Source of the DNA: Dehalococcoidia bacterium UBA2158 | GTDB lineage: Bacteria; Chloroflexota; Dehalococcoidia; Lucifugimonadales; UBA3495 | Reading direction: 5' to 3' | DNA: 64,000 nt | Assembly (NCBI GenBank): GCA_002328185.1 | Contig: DCWQ01000061.1 | Coordinates: 15,752-79,751 of the forward strand | Part shown: positions 18,327 to 26,682 of the stretch, piece by piece | Layout: every line of letters begins with the position of its first letter | Numbering within the stretch: position 1 is the stretch's first letter | Notes under the pieces: model-generated | Database searches by the model: none | Told to the model about the DNA's origin: nothing | Seen by the model: the letters and a program-made list of their open reading frames with translations, nothing else | Translations under genes and position numbers: made by a program

Positions 18327-19019
18327 CTACTCCGGCACCGGCCCGAACTCAGCCGTGTTCATAAGATAAGTGTTTTGGGCTACCAGCAGGCCGCGAACCC
18401 GGGGGATGTAGGTGCCGGTCCACTCAGGGTCGGCGTTGACGGCGTCTTTGCCCTCTTTGAGGTGCTTCAGGTCGTTGTAGGCCCAGATGTGGGTCACCTG
18501 GTTCAGGTCGCCGACATCGCTGTAGAACCAACCGGCCAGCTTGATGCCGTGGCGCTTCCTGATGGGTAAGGCCACCTCGCCAGCCGCAGCCATGTAGGCC
18601 GGGATACCACCGGGCTTGAAGGTGTAGGTGCGGAAGTCGAAGACCATCTTGTTCTTCCGGATGAACTCCGGAGTGTCATCAGCGGGGACGTCGGCGTGGA
18701 CAGGGAAAACCGGAGCGAAGTCCGAGGTGTTCATGGTTGAGGTCTTCTGAGTCTCCACGAGCCCGCCCGCTCTGGGAAGGTACTTTCCGGTCCATTCGGG
18801 GTCGGTGTGGAAGGCGTGTTGGGCCTCGGCCATGTGCTTGGAGTTCTCATAGCCCCAGATGTGGACCACCTGGTTTAGCGCTCCGATTTCGCTCCAGTAC
18901 CATCCAGCCAGAGCCACCCCGTGACGCTGCCTGATGGGCAAACTCAGTTCCTTGACTCCGGCCCGGTACTCAGCAGTAGCCCCAGGCTTCAACGTATAAA
19001 CCCGAAAATCGTAGATCAT
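18327..19019 (-). CDS. Tandem NIPSNAP-domain protein
   Basis: A 230-residue protein made of two NIPSNAP (dimeric alpha+beta barrel) domains. Residues 1-105 open MIYDFRVYTLKPGATAEY; residues 125-228 open MVFDFRTYTFKPGGIPAY. Each repeats LNQVxHIWxY, a DPEWTGxYxPR stretch and a final MNTxxFxPV. NIPSNAP-domain proteins in bacteria accompany acyl/aromatic catabolic genes but have no settled reaction; the fold often makes dimers, so a fused pair may form a pseudo-dimer. AGGAG lies 5 nt upstream of the ATG. It is last in a leftward run behind the esterase. Confidence 0.9.
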   Translation of the reverse strand: MIYDFRVYTLKPGATAEYRAGVKELSLPIRQRHGVALAGWYWSEIGALNQVVHIWGYENSKHMAEAQHAFHTDPEWTGKYLPRAGGLVETQKTSTMNTSDFAPVFPVHADVPADDTPEFIRKNKMVFDFRTYTFKPGGIPAYMAAAGEVALPIRKRHGIKLAGWFYSDVGDLNQVTHIWAYNDLKHLKEGKDAVNADPEWTGTYIPRVRGLLVAQNTYLMNTAEFGPVPE

Positions 19020-19045
19020 CTCTTCTCCTATAATTCGCCGGTTGT

Positions 19046-19161
19046 CCCTTCCCCCATGCGAGGGGGAAGGTTAGGATGGGGGTTCTTCCGGGCTTGCCGG
19101 TGTCATGGGCCGGCCGGAAATCCCCCTAAGTTCCCCTTTTATAAACGGGAACTTAGATTTT
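19046..19161. repeat. Two palindromic repeats in the esterase-NIPSNAP gap
   Basis: At 19046-19083 TCCCTTCCCCCATGCGAGGG and following GGGAAGGTTAGGATGGGGG form a hairpin-type repeat; at 19118-19161 an AAATCCCCCTAAGTTCCC arm pairs with GGGAACTTAGATTT. The second is the same family as 15451 and 16961. The gap holds nothing else. Confidence 0.65.
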
Positions 19162-19164
19162 CTC

Positions 19165-20058
19165 CTACCCAGTATGCTCTAGCACAAACTCCCCAATTTT
19201 GCCGATAGCTTTACGGGCTTCAGGCAGGATGGGAGCGTAGTGGTGCCACACATGGGGCATATCCTCCCAGACTTCCATCTCAACAGACACCCCGGCCTCT
19301 TTGGCGCGGGATTTCAGCATGGTAGAGTCGTCCAACAGCACTTCGATGCTGCCCACTTGGAGCAGCAGGGGAGGAAGGCCCGTCAGGTCGGCATGGATGG
19401 GCGACGCCAACGGGGCCCGGGGGTCTTTGCCGCCCAGGTACACCTTGGCGATCTTGAGCAGCCGCTCTTTGGACACCGAAGGGTCTGCTTCGGCGTTGGT
19501 GGCCATGGACGTGCCGGTGGATTCCATGTCGGTCCAGGCTGAGATGCAGACACCCGCGGCGGGCATGGGTTCTCCCACGCTTCGCAGGGCGACCAATGCC
19601 GCGACGACCAGTCCGCCGCCGGCCGAGTCTCCCCCGATGGCGATCTTATGGGGCGAGATGCCTTGGGCCTGCAGCCAGCGGTAGGCGGAGACCGAGTCTT
19701 CCACCGGCGCTGGGAACGGTATCTCCGGGGCAAGGCGGTAGTCCAACGCCAGCACCCTTGCCTTGGCTGCTCTGGCCATGTGCGCCAGCATGACCCGGTG
19801 GGTGCGGGCCGAGCCGAACAAGTAGCCGCCGCCGTGCAGATAGAGGATCACTCGGTTCTCCTGGGACTCTGGGGCCCAGATCCACTCGGCGGGCACGCCG
19901 TTCACGCCCACCCGTTCGGTCTCGATGTCGTCGTCCATAGGCAAGACTGACATGATGCGTTCGTAGGACAAGCGGTCGTCGTCGGTAGTCTTCCGGACCT
20001 CCGCTGACCTGACGCGGATCATCTCAAGTACGGTATCCAGTTCTTTGCTGGGGGCCAT
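19165..20058 (-). CDS. Alpha/beta hydrolase (hormone-sensitive-lipase-family esterase)
   Basis: A 297-residue serine esterase. The oxyanion-hole motif YLHGGGYLFGSARTHR lies near residue 73, the nucleophile elbow GGDSAGGGL near 143, and PHVWHHYAP near 265 gives the catalytic His; an Asp in the VLLDDS region near 235 completes the triad. This is the HSL/acetyl-hydrolase branch with a small N-terminal cap, acting on short acyl esters in the cytoplasm. AGGAGG lies 5 nt before the ATG. It is separated by 133 bp from the Asp/Glu racemase-like gene on the same strand. Confidence 0.93.
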   Translation of the reverse strand: MAPSKELDTVLEMIRVRSAEVRKTTDDDRLSYERIMSVLPMDDDIETERVGVNGVPAEWIWAPESQENRVILYLHGGGYLFGSARTHRVMLAHMARAAKARVLALDYRLAPEIPFPAPVEDSVSAYRWLQAQGISPHKIAIGGDSAGGGLVVAALVALRSVGEPMPAAGVCISAWTDMESTGTSMATNAEADPSVSKERLLKIAKVYLGGKDPRAPLASPIHADLTGLPPLLLQVGSIEVLLDDSTMLKSRAKEAGVSVEMEVWEDMPHVWHHYAPILPEARKAIGKIGEFVLEHTG

Positions 20059-20191
20059 GCGCGCCTCCTGGTGCCGGTTCTGATTGGGGGCATCATAGTG
20101 GCCCAGGCTGCCAGCCGCAAGTGGCTTTCGGGCGAAAGGGCTCTGGGGGGATTCTTGCTCTTCGCTGGGGAACTGGTTTTAGAAAGCGGCG

Positions 20192-20836
20192 TTAGCTTAG
20201 CAGCCGCTTCAATGTACGGGCGCTGCTGTGGGCGGCGGATAGCACCGGCACCGGGGACATTTTTTGCAGGTCAACCAAGGCGGCCGCGAAAGAGAACTGG
20301 CCGAGAAGCACCACGTCCACATCGGGGGCCAACCGCATGACCTCTTGTTCTAGGCGGCGTTCTAAGCTGCGTTGGCCCTCGGCCCGCATCACATCTATAA
20401 GGTCCTCTGCTAAACATAAGACCGGCTCAACCACTTTCCCGGCTTCCTCCGCCGCCAGCTTCAGATAGAACTCCGAGTCGCGCAGGGCGGGGGCAACTGA
20501 GGCGATCAGCCCGATTCTTGACCCGACCGCCACAGCGTCGGCCATCACCGGGCCGTAGGAGGACACCAGAGGGACGTCGACCAAGTCTTTGGCCGAGTCG
20601 ACCACCGGGGCGTAGACCGAGCAGGCGAGCCCGATGGCGTCGGCCTGGTTGTCCTGGCAGTAGCCGATCAGGTTGCTCATCCGCCGTCGCAGATGGGGCG
20701 TGATTTGGTCATCGAAGTCGAATAGCAGTCCCTCGTCTAGGACGTTAACTACTTCGGCCTCGGGAAATTGCTCAGCGAAGGCCAGCCGCATCGGCGAGAT
20801 GGACTCGGCTATGGCGTGGATCATTGTTACGCGCAT
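20192..20836 (-). CDS. Asp/Glu racemase-superfamily protein with one catalytic Cys
   Basis: A 214-residue protein of the Asp/Glu/hydantoin racemase fold: MRVTMIHAIAESISPM, ADAIGLACSVYAP near residue 80 with the first Cys, and DVVLLGQFSFAAAL near 180. Two-cysteine racemases would have LGCT at the last position; here it is LGQF, so a symmetric racemase mechanism seems impossible and an isomerase or decarboxylase role, or a pseudoenzyme, is possible. The ATG at 20836 has AAAGG 7 nt upstream and is preferred to the GTG at 20893, which would overlap the previous gene. Downstream of the deleted cDPG-synthetase-like gene. Confidence 0.82.
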   Translation of the reverse strand: MRVTMIHAIAESISPMRLAFAEQFPEAEVVNVLDEGLLFDFDDQITPHLRRRMSNLIGYCQDNQADAIGLACSVYAPVVDSAKDLVDVPLVSSYGPVMADAVAVGSRIGLIASVAPALRDSEFYLKLAAEEAGKVVEPVLCLAEDLIDVMRAEGQRSLERRLEQEVMRLAPDVDVVLLGQFSFAAALVDLQKMSPVPVLSAAHSSARTLKRLLS

Positions 20837-20885
20837 GTTGGTACCTTTGGGAGAAGTATTCGGGAGTAAGTCGCGGCGTCTTCGG

Positions 20886-21290
20886 TCACCCACCCGCCAG
20901 CTTGTAGTAGTCGAAATCGGCCAATATCGTTTCCAACTCGCATCTCCTCTCCTGAAGTTCGTATTCCACCGCCACCATGGGCTTGTCGGCGTTAATCAGT
21001 TGGCCTAGGTTCACCGGCGTGGCGTAGAGGACGAGGTCGGCGTCGGAGGCCTGCAACGCCGCATCCAGGTCAGCCAACTGCTCCAGGTTGTACCCAACGG
21101 CAGGCACCTCGGCGTCCATGTGCGGATAGACGTCGTAGGCTGATTCGATGCTGGGGATGTCCGGGATCTGGGCGGCGGTGAAGGCCACCACCCGCGTTAG
21201 AGGGTCGTTTCGAAAGACAACATTGAAGTTATGGAAGTCGCGTCCGGCGGATCCCATGATGATGACCCCGGTCCGTGTATCGTTTTGCAT
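20886..21290 (-). CDS. Internally deleted cyclic-2,3-diphosphoglycerate-synthetase-like protein
   Basis: A 134-residue protein that joins two ends of a much larger family. Residues 8-45 (VIIMGSAGRDFHNFN, VVAFTAAQIPDI) match the N-terminus of cyclic 2,3-diphosphoglycerate synthetase-like GTPases (about 440 residues). Residues 52-125 (YDVYPHMDAEVPAVGY, ATPVNLGQLI, DKPMVAVEYELQE) match their C-terminus. The roughly 300-residue centre containing the P-loop GTPase is missing, so it cannot bind GTP in the known way. The frame is clean, suggesting a stable small protein rather than fresh decay. It lies 42 bp downstream of the formate-THF ligase gene and 49 bp upstream of the racemase-like gene, in one leftward run. 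Confidence 0.75.
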   Translation of the reverse strand: MQNDTRTGVIIMGSAGRDFHNFNVVFRNDPLTRVVAFTAAQIPDIPSIESAYDVYPHMDAEVPAVGYNLEQLADLDAALQASDADLVLYATPVNLGQLINADKPMVAVEYELQERRCELETILADFDYYKLAGG

Positions 21291-21332
21291 ATCGGTACTA
21301 TCGTAACCCGCATAACCTGAAATACTGGTTTG

Positions 21333-22964
21333 CTAGCTCAGGCCCAACACCTCGCCTTCCGGGGTGACATCCATGTCCAGGGCCCGGGGCCGCGATGGCA
21401 GGCCAGGCAGGGTCTCGATGCGACCAGCCAAGGCGTAGAGGAAACCGGCGCCGACCGATGCCCGGATGTCGGTGATTGGGAAGGTGTAACCACCTGGGCG
21501 TCCTTTCAGGCTCTGGTCGTGGGAGATGGATAGGTGGGTCTTGGCCATGCAGATGGGCAGGCCGCCCCAACCCTTAGACTCGAAGTACTGCAAACGCCGC
21601 TGTGCTTCAGGCGACCAACTAACATCGGCCGCGTTGTAGATCTTCTGGGCCAATGCCAGCACCTTGTCCTGGGCAGAGGCGTCGGAGGGGTAAGCGTAAG
21701 TTATCTGGGGAGTGCCTTGGGATGCGTCGACCACGGCCTGGGCCAGTTCTTCGGCGCCGGCCCCGCCCTGGGCGAAGCCGTCGCACTCCACCGCCGCCGT
21801 GGCCCCGGCGTCCATGGCGATCTGCTTCACTGCAGCCAGCTCCTCAGGGGAATCCGTCCCGAACCGGTTGATGGCCACCACGCAAGGTAGATTGAACCCT
21901 TTGACGATGCCTACGTGGTGAATCAGATTGTCTCCTCCGGCCACCACTGCCGCTGGGCCTGGGTTGCCTAAGTCCCGGCGTCGGACCCCGCCGTGCCACT
22001 TGAGGGCGCGGGCGGAGGCCACCAAAACAGCCGCGCCGGGCGGCAGACCGCTCTGACGGGTTTTGATGTGCATGAACTTCTCAAAGCCCAAGTCCGAGGC
22101 GAACCCGGCCTCTGTGATCACGTAATCGGCGTAGCCCAGGGCCATCTTGTCGGCGATGATGGAACTGCAGCCGTGGGCGATGTTGCCGAAAGGACCGGCA
22201 TGGATGATGGACGGCTGCCCTTCCATCGTCTGGACCAAATTTGGCATCACGGTCTGGTGCAGCAGGGTCATCAACGCTCCGACCACACCCAACCGCTCGA
22301 CCGTGACCGGCTTCCCCTCTGAAGTCTCTCCGACCACGATGCGGGTTAATCGTTCCCGCAAATTCTGAGGGCTGTCGGCCAGGGCCAAAATGGCCATGAT
22401 CTCGGATGCAGAGACGATGTCGAACCGCGCCTCCCTCAAGGGGCCGTAACCTGAGCCTCCGACCCCGGAAACCACCTGGCGCAATCCACGGTCTGACGCG
22501 TCAGTCACACGGTTCCAGATCAGTCCTCCGGCGTCCAGTCCCGGCACGGAGCCCCGGAACACGGCGTTCTCAACCAAGGCGGCCAGGAGGTTGTGGGCCG
22601 AGCCGACGGCATGGGCGTCGCCGGTGAAGTGGATATTGATTTCGTCTTCGGGCACCACCCGGGCGATGCCGCCGCCAGTGCCGCCGCCCTTGATGCCAAA
22701 AATGGGCCCCAGCGTCGGCTCCCGGAGGTTGACCGAGACCTTATGTCCCAGACGACCCATGCCCTGGGTGAGGCCGATGGCGGTGGTGGTCTTGCCCTCG
22801 CCGGCGGGGGTCGGGGTGATGCCGGTAACGACCACTAATTTACCCCGGTAGTCAGTTGGGTCTTTCAGGGCATCGAGGGAAATTTTCGCCTTGTACCGGC
22901 CATAGGGCACCAGGTGGTCCGGGTCCAGGCCAAGTCCGTCTGCGATCTTAGTTATCGGCTCCAC
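21333..22964 (-). CDS. fhs: Formate-tetrahydrofolate ligase
   Basis: A 543-residue formyl-THF synthetase, making 10-formyl-THF from formate, ATP and THF. The P-loop TPTPAGEGKTTTAIGLTQGM is near residue 52; EPTLGPIFGIKGGGTGGG follows; VAINRFGTDSPEE near 365 and the C-terminal PGLPSRPRALDMDV are typical. The usual length is 555-560. The GTG start has GGAG 5 nt upstream. Sitting directly after metH on the same strand, it links formate assimilation to methyl-THF use. No folD or metF gene lies in the window. Confidence 0.97.
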   Translation of the reverse strand: MEPITKIADGLGLDPDHLVPYGRYKAKISLDALKDPTDYRGKLVVVTGITPTPAGEGKTTTAIGLTQGMGRLGHKVSVNLREPTLGPIFGIKGGGTGGGIARVVPEDEINIHFTGDAHAVGSAHNLLAALVENAVFRGSVPGLDAGGLIWNRVTDASDRGLRQVVSGVGGSGYGPLREARFDIVSASEIMAILALADSPQNLRERLTRIVVGETSEGKPVTVERLGVVGALMTLLHQTVMPNLVQTMEGQPSIIHAGPFGNIAHGCSSIIADKMALGYADYVITEAGFASDLGFEKFMHIKTRQSGLPPGAAVLVASARALKWHGGVRRRDLGNPGPAAVVAGGDNLIHHVGIVKGFNLPCVVAINRFGTDSPEELAAVKQIAMDAGATAAVECDGFAQGGAGAEELAQAVVDASQGTPQITYAYPSDASAQDKVLALAQKIYNAADVSWSPEAQRRLQYFESKGWGGLPICMAKTHLSISHDQSLKGRPGGYTFPITDIRASVGAGFLYALAGRIETLPGLPSRPRALDMDVTPEGEVLGLS

Positions 22965-23073
22965 ATCGTCTCCAGGCGCCAGAATGGGGCGGGTTGCTCA
23001 CAGACACACTGCCGCAACATATGGACTATATGCCTAAGGTAGAGGGGTGCGTCAACCCTGGGGCCGTAGCCGG

Positions 23074-26000
23074 TTAACCCTGCGAGAAACGTTCTTCCAG
23101 CCGATCGATGTCCCGTTCGCTCAGGTTGAAGTACTTGGCGTCGGGGTGATGGAAGACCAGGGCCGACACCGAGGACTCGGGGTCCATCATGAAGCCTTCG
23201 GTCAGTTCCACGTTCAAGTTGGCGGACACGTCCAGCAGCCGGAATAGCTGTTCTTGGTCCTCTAGACGAGGACAGGCAGGATATCCAAAGGAGAACCGCT
23301 TGCCCCGGTACTGAGTGCGGAACAGGTCTCGGGGTGAGGTCCCAGTCGGGTCGCCAAAGCCCCACATCTGCCTCATCTGCTGATGAAGCAGCTCGGCGAA
23401 CGCTTCGGCGCTCTCCAAAGCCAGGGCCGACAGGATATGGGAGTTAAGGAATTGGCCTTCAGCGATCCACTTCTCAGCCAACGCACGAACTCCAGTCCCT
23501 ACGGACACGACGAACATACCGACATAGTCGACCTGTCCGCTGCTTTGGGGCAGCAAGTAGTCCGCGAGGCACAGGCCATCCCGTTGGGACTGCCGGCCCA
23601 GGTAGAACTCCTCGGCGATATTCTGGTTCTCAGCGCCGTAAACCAGTATGCGCTGTCCATCGGAGTTAGCCGGGAAGAATTTCAGTACCGCGTTGGCCTT
23701 GATGTTTTCTTGGGCCAGCATCAAGTCCTCGACCCGCCGCACAGAATCGTGTAGCTCGATGGCAGCATGCTCCCCGAATTCAAGGTCGTGGGCAAACCGG
23801 CCCTTATAACCCAGATGCCTGACGTAAAGCATCTGCGGGTTGATCAGCGGGAATATCTCGTCCAAGGGATGGTCGTTCAGGACGTGCAGCCGTAGGTCCG
23901 GCGGGTTTGGTATGTCAAAGTCATGCCGAACTCGGGCCGGCGGAACGTCTTCGCCGGCATCTTCAGAGTCGCGAGACGCCCCATCGGCGACCAGCATGGA
24001 CTCAGTCTCTTCATCGAAGGTGGCCATCAATTTGGCCCGTTCGTCGGCGTCCTGGATGGTATTGGCCAAAGCCAGGCCGGACATGGCGTCGGGCGCGTAG
24101 GCCACCATGCCGTCGTATTCGGGGGCGATGCGGAGGCGGGTGAACCGGTTGGAAAGGGCCGCGCCACCGACCAGAACCGGGCAGCTAATCCCTGCTTGCC
24201 GAAAGTCCTGGGCGGTTTCGACCATCATCTTGGCCGATTTCACCAGCAGCCCCGAGAGGCCGATCATGTCGGGTTGATGCTCCCGGTAGGCCGCGATCAG
24301 GTCTTGGGGCGGCACCTTGATGCCCAGGTTGATCACTTGGTACCCGTTGTTGCCCATGATGATCTCAACCAGATTCTTGCCGATGTCGTGGACGTCACCC
24401 TTGACGGTGGCCAGCACAACCTTGCCCTTGATGATGGACTCCGATTGCTCCATTTGGAGCTCAAGGTGGCGGACCGAGAACTTCATGGACTCGGCCGACT
24501 GCAATACCTCAGCCACGATCAATTGATTGGCGTTGAACTGGCGGCCAACCTCGGCCATCCCGTTCATCAGCGGCCCGTTGATGATCTCAAGGGGCGTCCT
24601 GCCCGTGAGGGCTTCGTCCAAGTCTTCAGCCAGCCCCTCTTTGGAGCCTTCAATGATTGCCAGGGACAGCCGTTCGTCTAAGGGCAGGTTCAGGCGTTCT
24701 TCCGAAGTAGATTTGGGGGCCTTATCCCGGAAGTGGTCGGCGAAGGCCGCCACCGGGTCGTCTCCCCGGTACCAGATCAGGTCTTCGGCCAGTTTTCGCT
24801 CTTCCTCCGGTATGGAGGCATAACGCTCCATCCCTTCGGAATTGACGATGGCCATGTCGAGGCCCGCCTGAACGCAGTGGTACAGGAAGACCGAGTTCAG
24901 CACTTCACGGCCGGCCGCCGGCAAGCCGAACGACAAGTTGGAGATGCCCAGCACCGTCTTAGCGCCGGGCAAGGCTTCTTTGATCAGTCGAACGCCCTCG
25001 ACGGTCTCGGCCCCGGAGCCGACATAGTTCTGGTCGCCGGTGCCCACGGGGAACACCAAGGGGTCGAAGATGATGTCCTCTATGGGGACTCCGTATTTCT
25101 CGGTCAGGGTCTTGGCAGACCGAATGGCCACCTCGAGCTTGCGCTCCTTGGTGATGGCTTGGGCCTGTTCTTTGTCGTCGTCGATACAGCCAACAACCAG
25201 GGCCGCGCCGTAGCGGCGGGCCAAGGGGACCACCGTCTGGAACCGCTCTTCGCCGTCTTCCAGGTTGATGGAGTTGATGATGGACTTGCCTTGGAGCCGC
25301 TTCAGCGCCAACTCAATCACCGCAGAATCGGTCGAGTCGATCATGATGGGCGCTTTGACTTTTTTGGTGACCAGGTCCAGGAATTGGGCCACGTCGGCAG
25401 CCTCGTCCCGGTCCGGGTCCTGGAGGCAAACGTCTAGTATGTGAGCGCCGTTTCGCACCTGGCGGCGGCCAATCTCGGCGGCTTCCTCGAAGGAACCTTC
25501 TTTGATTAAACGGCGGAACCGCCTGCTGCCCAGGACGTTGGTGCGCTCGCCTACGATCGCCGGTCGCACTTGATCATCGACCAGCAATGTTTCGATGCCT
25601 GAGACGCGGGTTTCAGGGGAGTCTATGCCCAGACGGACCGGCTTATCGGACGCCGTCTCCACCAGCAGCTCTATGTGTTTAGGAACGGTGCCACAGCAGC
25701 CCCCGATCAGGTTGACCCAACCAGACTCCACGAACCGGCCGACGGTCTCGGCCATGGCTTCGGGGGTCTCATTGTAGTTGCCGTCCTCGTCGGGCATGCC
25801 GGCGTTGGGCACGCAGGCCACCGGAAATCTAGAAAGGGCGGCCAAGGACCTGATGTGGTCGGTCATGAAGGTGGGGCCCGTGGCGCAGTTCAGCCCGATC
25901 CAAAGCAGGTCGCGGTGGGACACTGATGTATAGAATGCTTCGACGTCTTGGCCCGCCAGCAGAGTGCCCATTGGTTCGACAGTACCCTGCACGGCTACGG

Positions 26001-26577
26001 GGATTTCCTGACCCAATTCGGCGAATGCCCGGTCGATGCCGTCCAAGCCGGCTTTAACGTTCAGCGTGTCCTGGCTGGTCTCCAGCAACAGCAGGTCGAC
26101 GCCGCCTTCAATGAGTCCAGCAGCCTGGGTGTGATAGTCGGCGGCCAGTTCGTCAAAGGTGATGCCGCCTGTTACTGAGATCGTCTTGGTGGTGGGGCCC
26201 ATAGAGCCGGCTACGAACCGGGGTTTGTCCGGGGTTGACGCGGCATCTGCTGCCCGCCGAGCTATGACGGCCGCCTCGCGGTTGAGCCGCCGGGCCTCGT
26301 AGGTCAAGCCATATTCGGCCAGCACCACCTGGGTTGAGCCGAAGGTATTGGTCTCAATGATATCCGCGCCGGCGTCCAGGTAACTCCGGTGGATTTCCTC
26401 GATGACATCGGGCTGGGTGACGGTCAGGTACTCGTTGCACCCTTCGTACTCCAGGCCACCAAAGTCATCGGGTTCCAGGTATTTGTTCTGAATGGCGGTG
26501 CCCATGGCGCCGTCGATAACCAGCAAGCGCTGAGCCAGAGCCGATTTCAGTTCATCTATACGGGAAAAACTTGTCAT
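23074..26577 (-). CDS. metH: Cobalamin-dependent methionine synthase
   Basis: An 1167-residue MetH, transferring a methyl group from methyl-THF to homocysteine through cobalamin. Modules in order: homocysteine domain with zinc-binding GLNCATGP and IGGCCGTVPKH (near residue 292), the pterin-binding barrel beginning at AIVGERTNVLGSRRF (near 340), the cap and B12-binding domain with the cobalamin His in GDVHDIGKNLV (near 727) and GLSGLLVKSAKMMV, and the C-terminal reactivation domain with RFSFGYPACPRLEDQ (near 1097) for AdoMet. The length is normal (about 1200). Leading gene of a leftward run with fhs. No B12 riboswitch is visible in the 105 bp upstream. Confidence 0.98.
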   Translation of the reverse strand: MTSFSRIDELKSALAQRLLVIDGAMGTAIQNKYLEPDDFGGLEYEGCNEYLTVTQPDVIEEIHRSYLDAGADIIETNTFGSTQVVLAEYGLTYEARRLNREAAVIARRAADAASTPDKPRFVAGSMGPTTKTISVTGGITFDELAADYHTQAAGLIEGGVDLLLLETSQDTLNVKAGLDGIDRAFAELGQEIPVAVQGTVEPMGTLLAGQDVEAFYTSVSHRDLLWIGLNCATGPTFMTDHIRSLAALSRFPVACVPNAGMPDEDGNYNETPEAMAETVGRFVESGWVNLIGGCCGTVPKHIELLVETASDKPVRLGIDSPETRVSGIETLLVDDQVRPAIVGERTNVLGSRRFRRLIKEGSFEEAAEIGRRQVRNGAHILDVCLQDPDRDEAADVAQFLDLVTKKVKAPIMIDSTDSAVIELALKRLQGKSIINSINLEDGEERFQTVVPLARRYGAALVVGCIDDDKEQAQAITKERKLEVAIRSAKTLTEKYGVPIEDIIFDPLVFPVGTGDQNYVGSGAETVEGVRLIKEALPGAKTVLGISNLSFGLPAAGREVLNSVFLYHCVQAGLDMAIVNSEGMERYASIPEEERKLAEDLIWYRGDDPVAAFADHFRDKAPKSTSEERLNLPLDERLSLAIIEGSKEGLAEDLDEALTGRTPLEIINGPLMNGMAEVGRQFNANQLIVAEVLQSAESMKFSVRHLELQMEQSESIIKGKVVLATVKGDVHDIGKNLVEIIMGNNGYQVINLGIKVPPQDLIAAYREHQPDMIGLSGLLVKSAKMMVETAQDFRQAGISCPVLVGGAALSNRFTRLRIAPEYDGMVAYAPDAMSGLALANTIQDADERAKLMATFDEETESMLVADGASRDSEDAGEDVPPARVRHDFDIPNPPDLRLHVLNDHPLDEIFPLINPQMLYVRHLGYKGRFAHDLEFGEHAAIELHDSVRRVEDLMLAQENIKANAVLKFFPANSDGQRILVYGAENQNIAEEFYLGRQSQRDGLCLADYLLPQSSGQVDYVGMFVVSVGTGVRALAEKWIAEGQFLNSHILSALALESAEAFAELLHQQMRQMWGFGDPTGTSPRDLFRTQYRGKRFSFGYPACPRLEDQEQLFRLLDVSANLNVELTEGFMMDPESSVSALVFHHPDAKYFNLSERDIDRLEERFSQG

Positions 26578-26621
26578 AAATGTTCAAGTATTGCACAGAA
26601 TTCGACTACAGTAGGCCTACG

Positions 26622-26630
26622 ATTGTAGCA
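26622..26630 (-). promoter_or_regulatory. Candidate extended -10 promoter of metH
   Basis: Minus-strand TGCTACAAT (26630-26622) is an extended -10 element about 45 bp before the metH start. No good -35 was found. Confidence 0.35.
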
Positions 26631-26682
26631 CTGGGGCATGGACGATGGAACCGGCGCTGCTTGTTTTTGCCTTTGCGGAAGG

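Noticed and set aside
26578..26682. Cobalamin or SAM riboswitch upstream of metH
   Set aside because: Only 105 bp separate the genes and no conserved B12-box or SAM-box core was seen.
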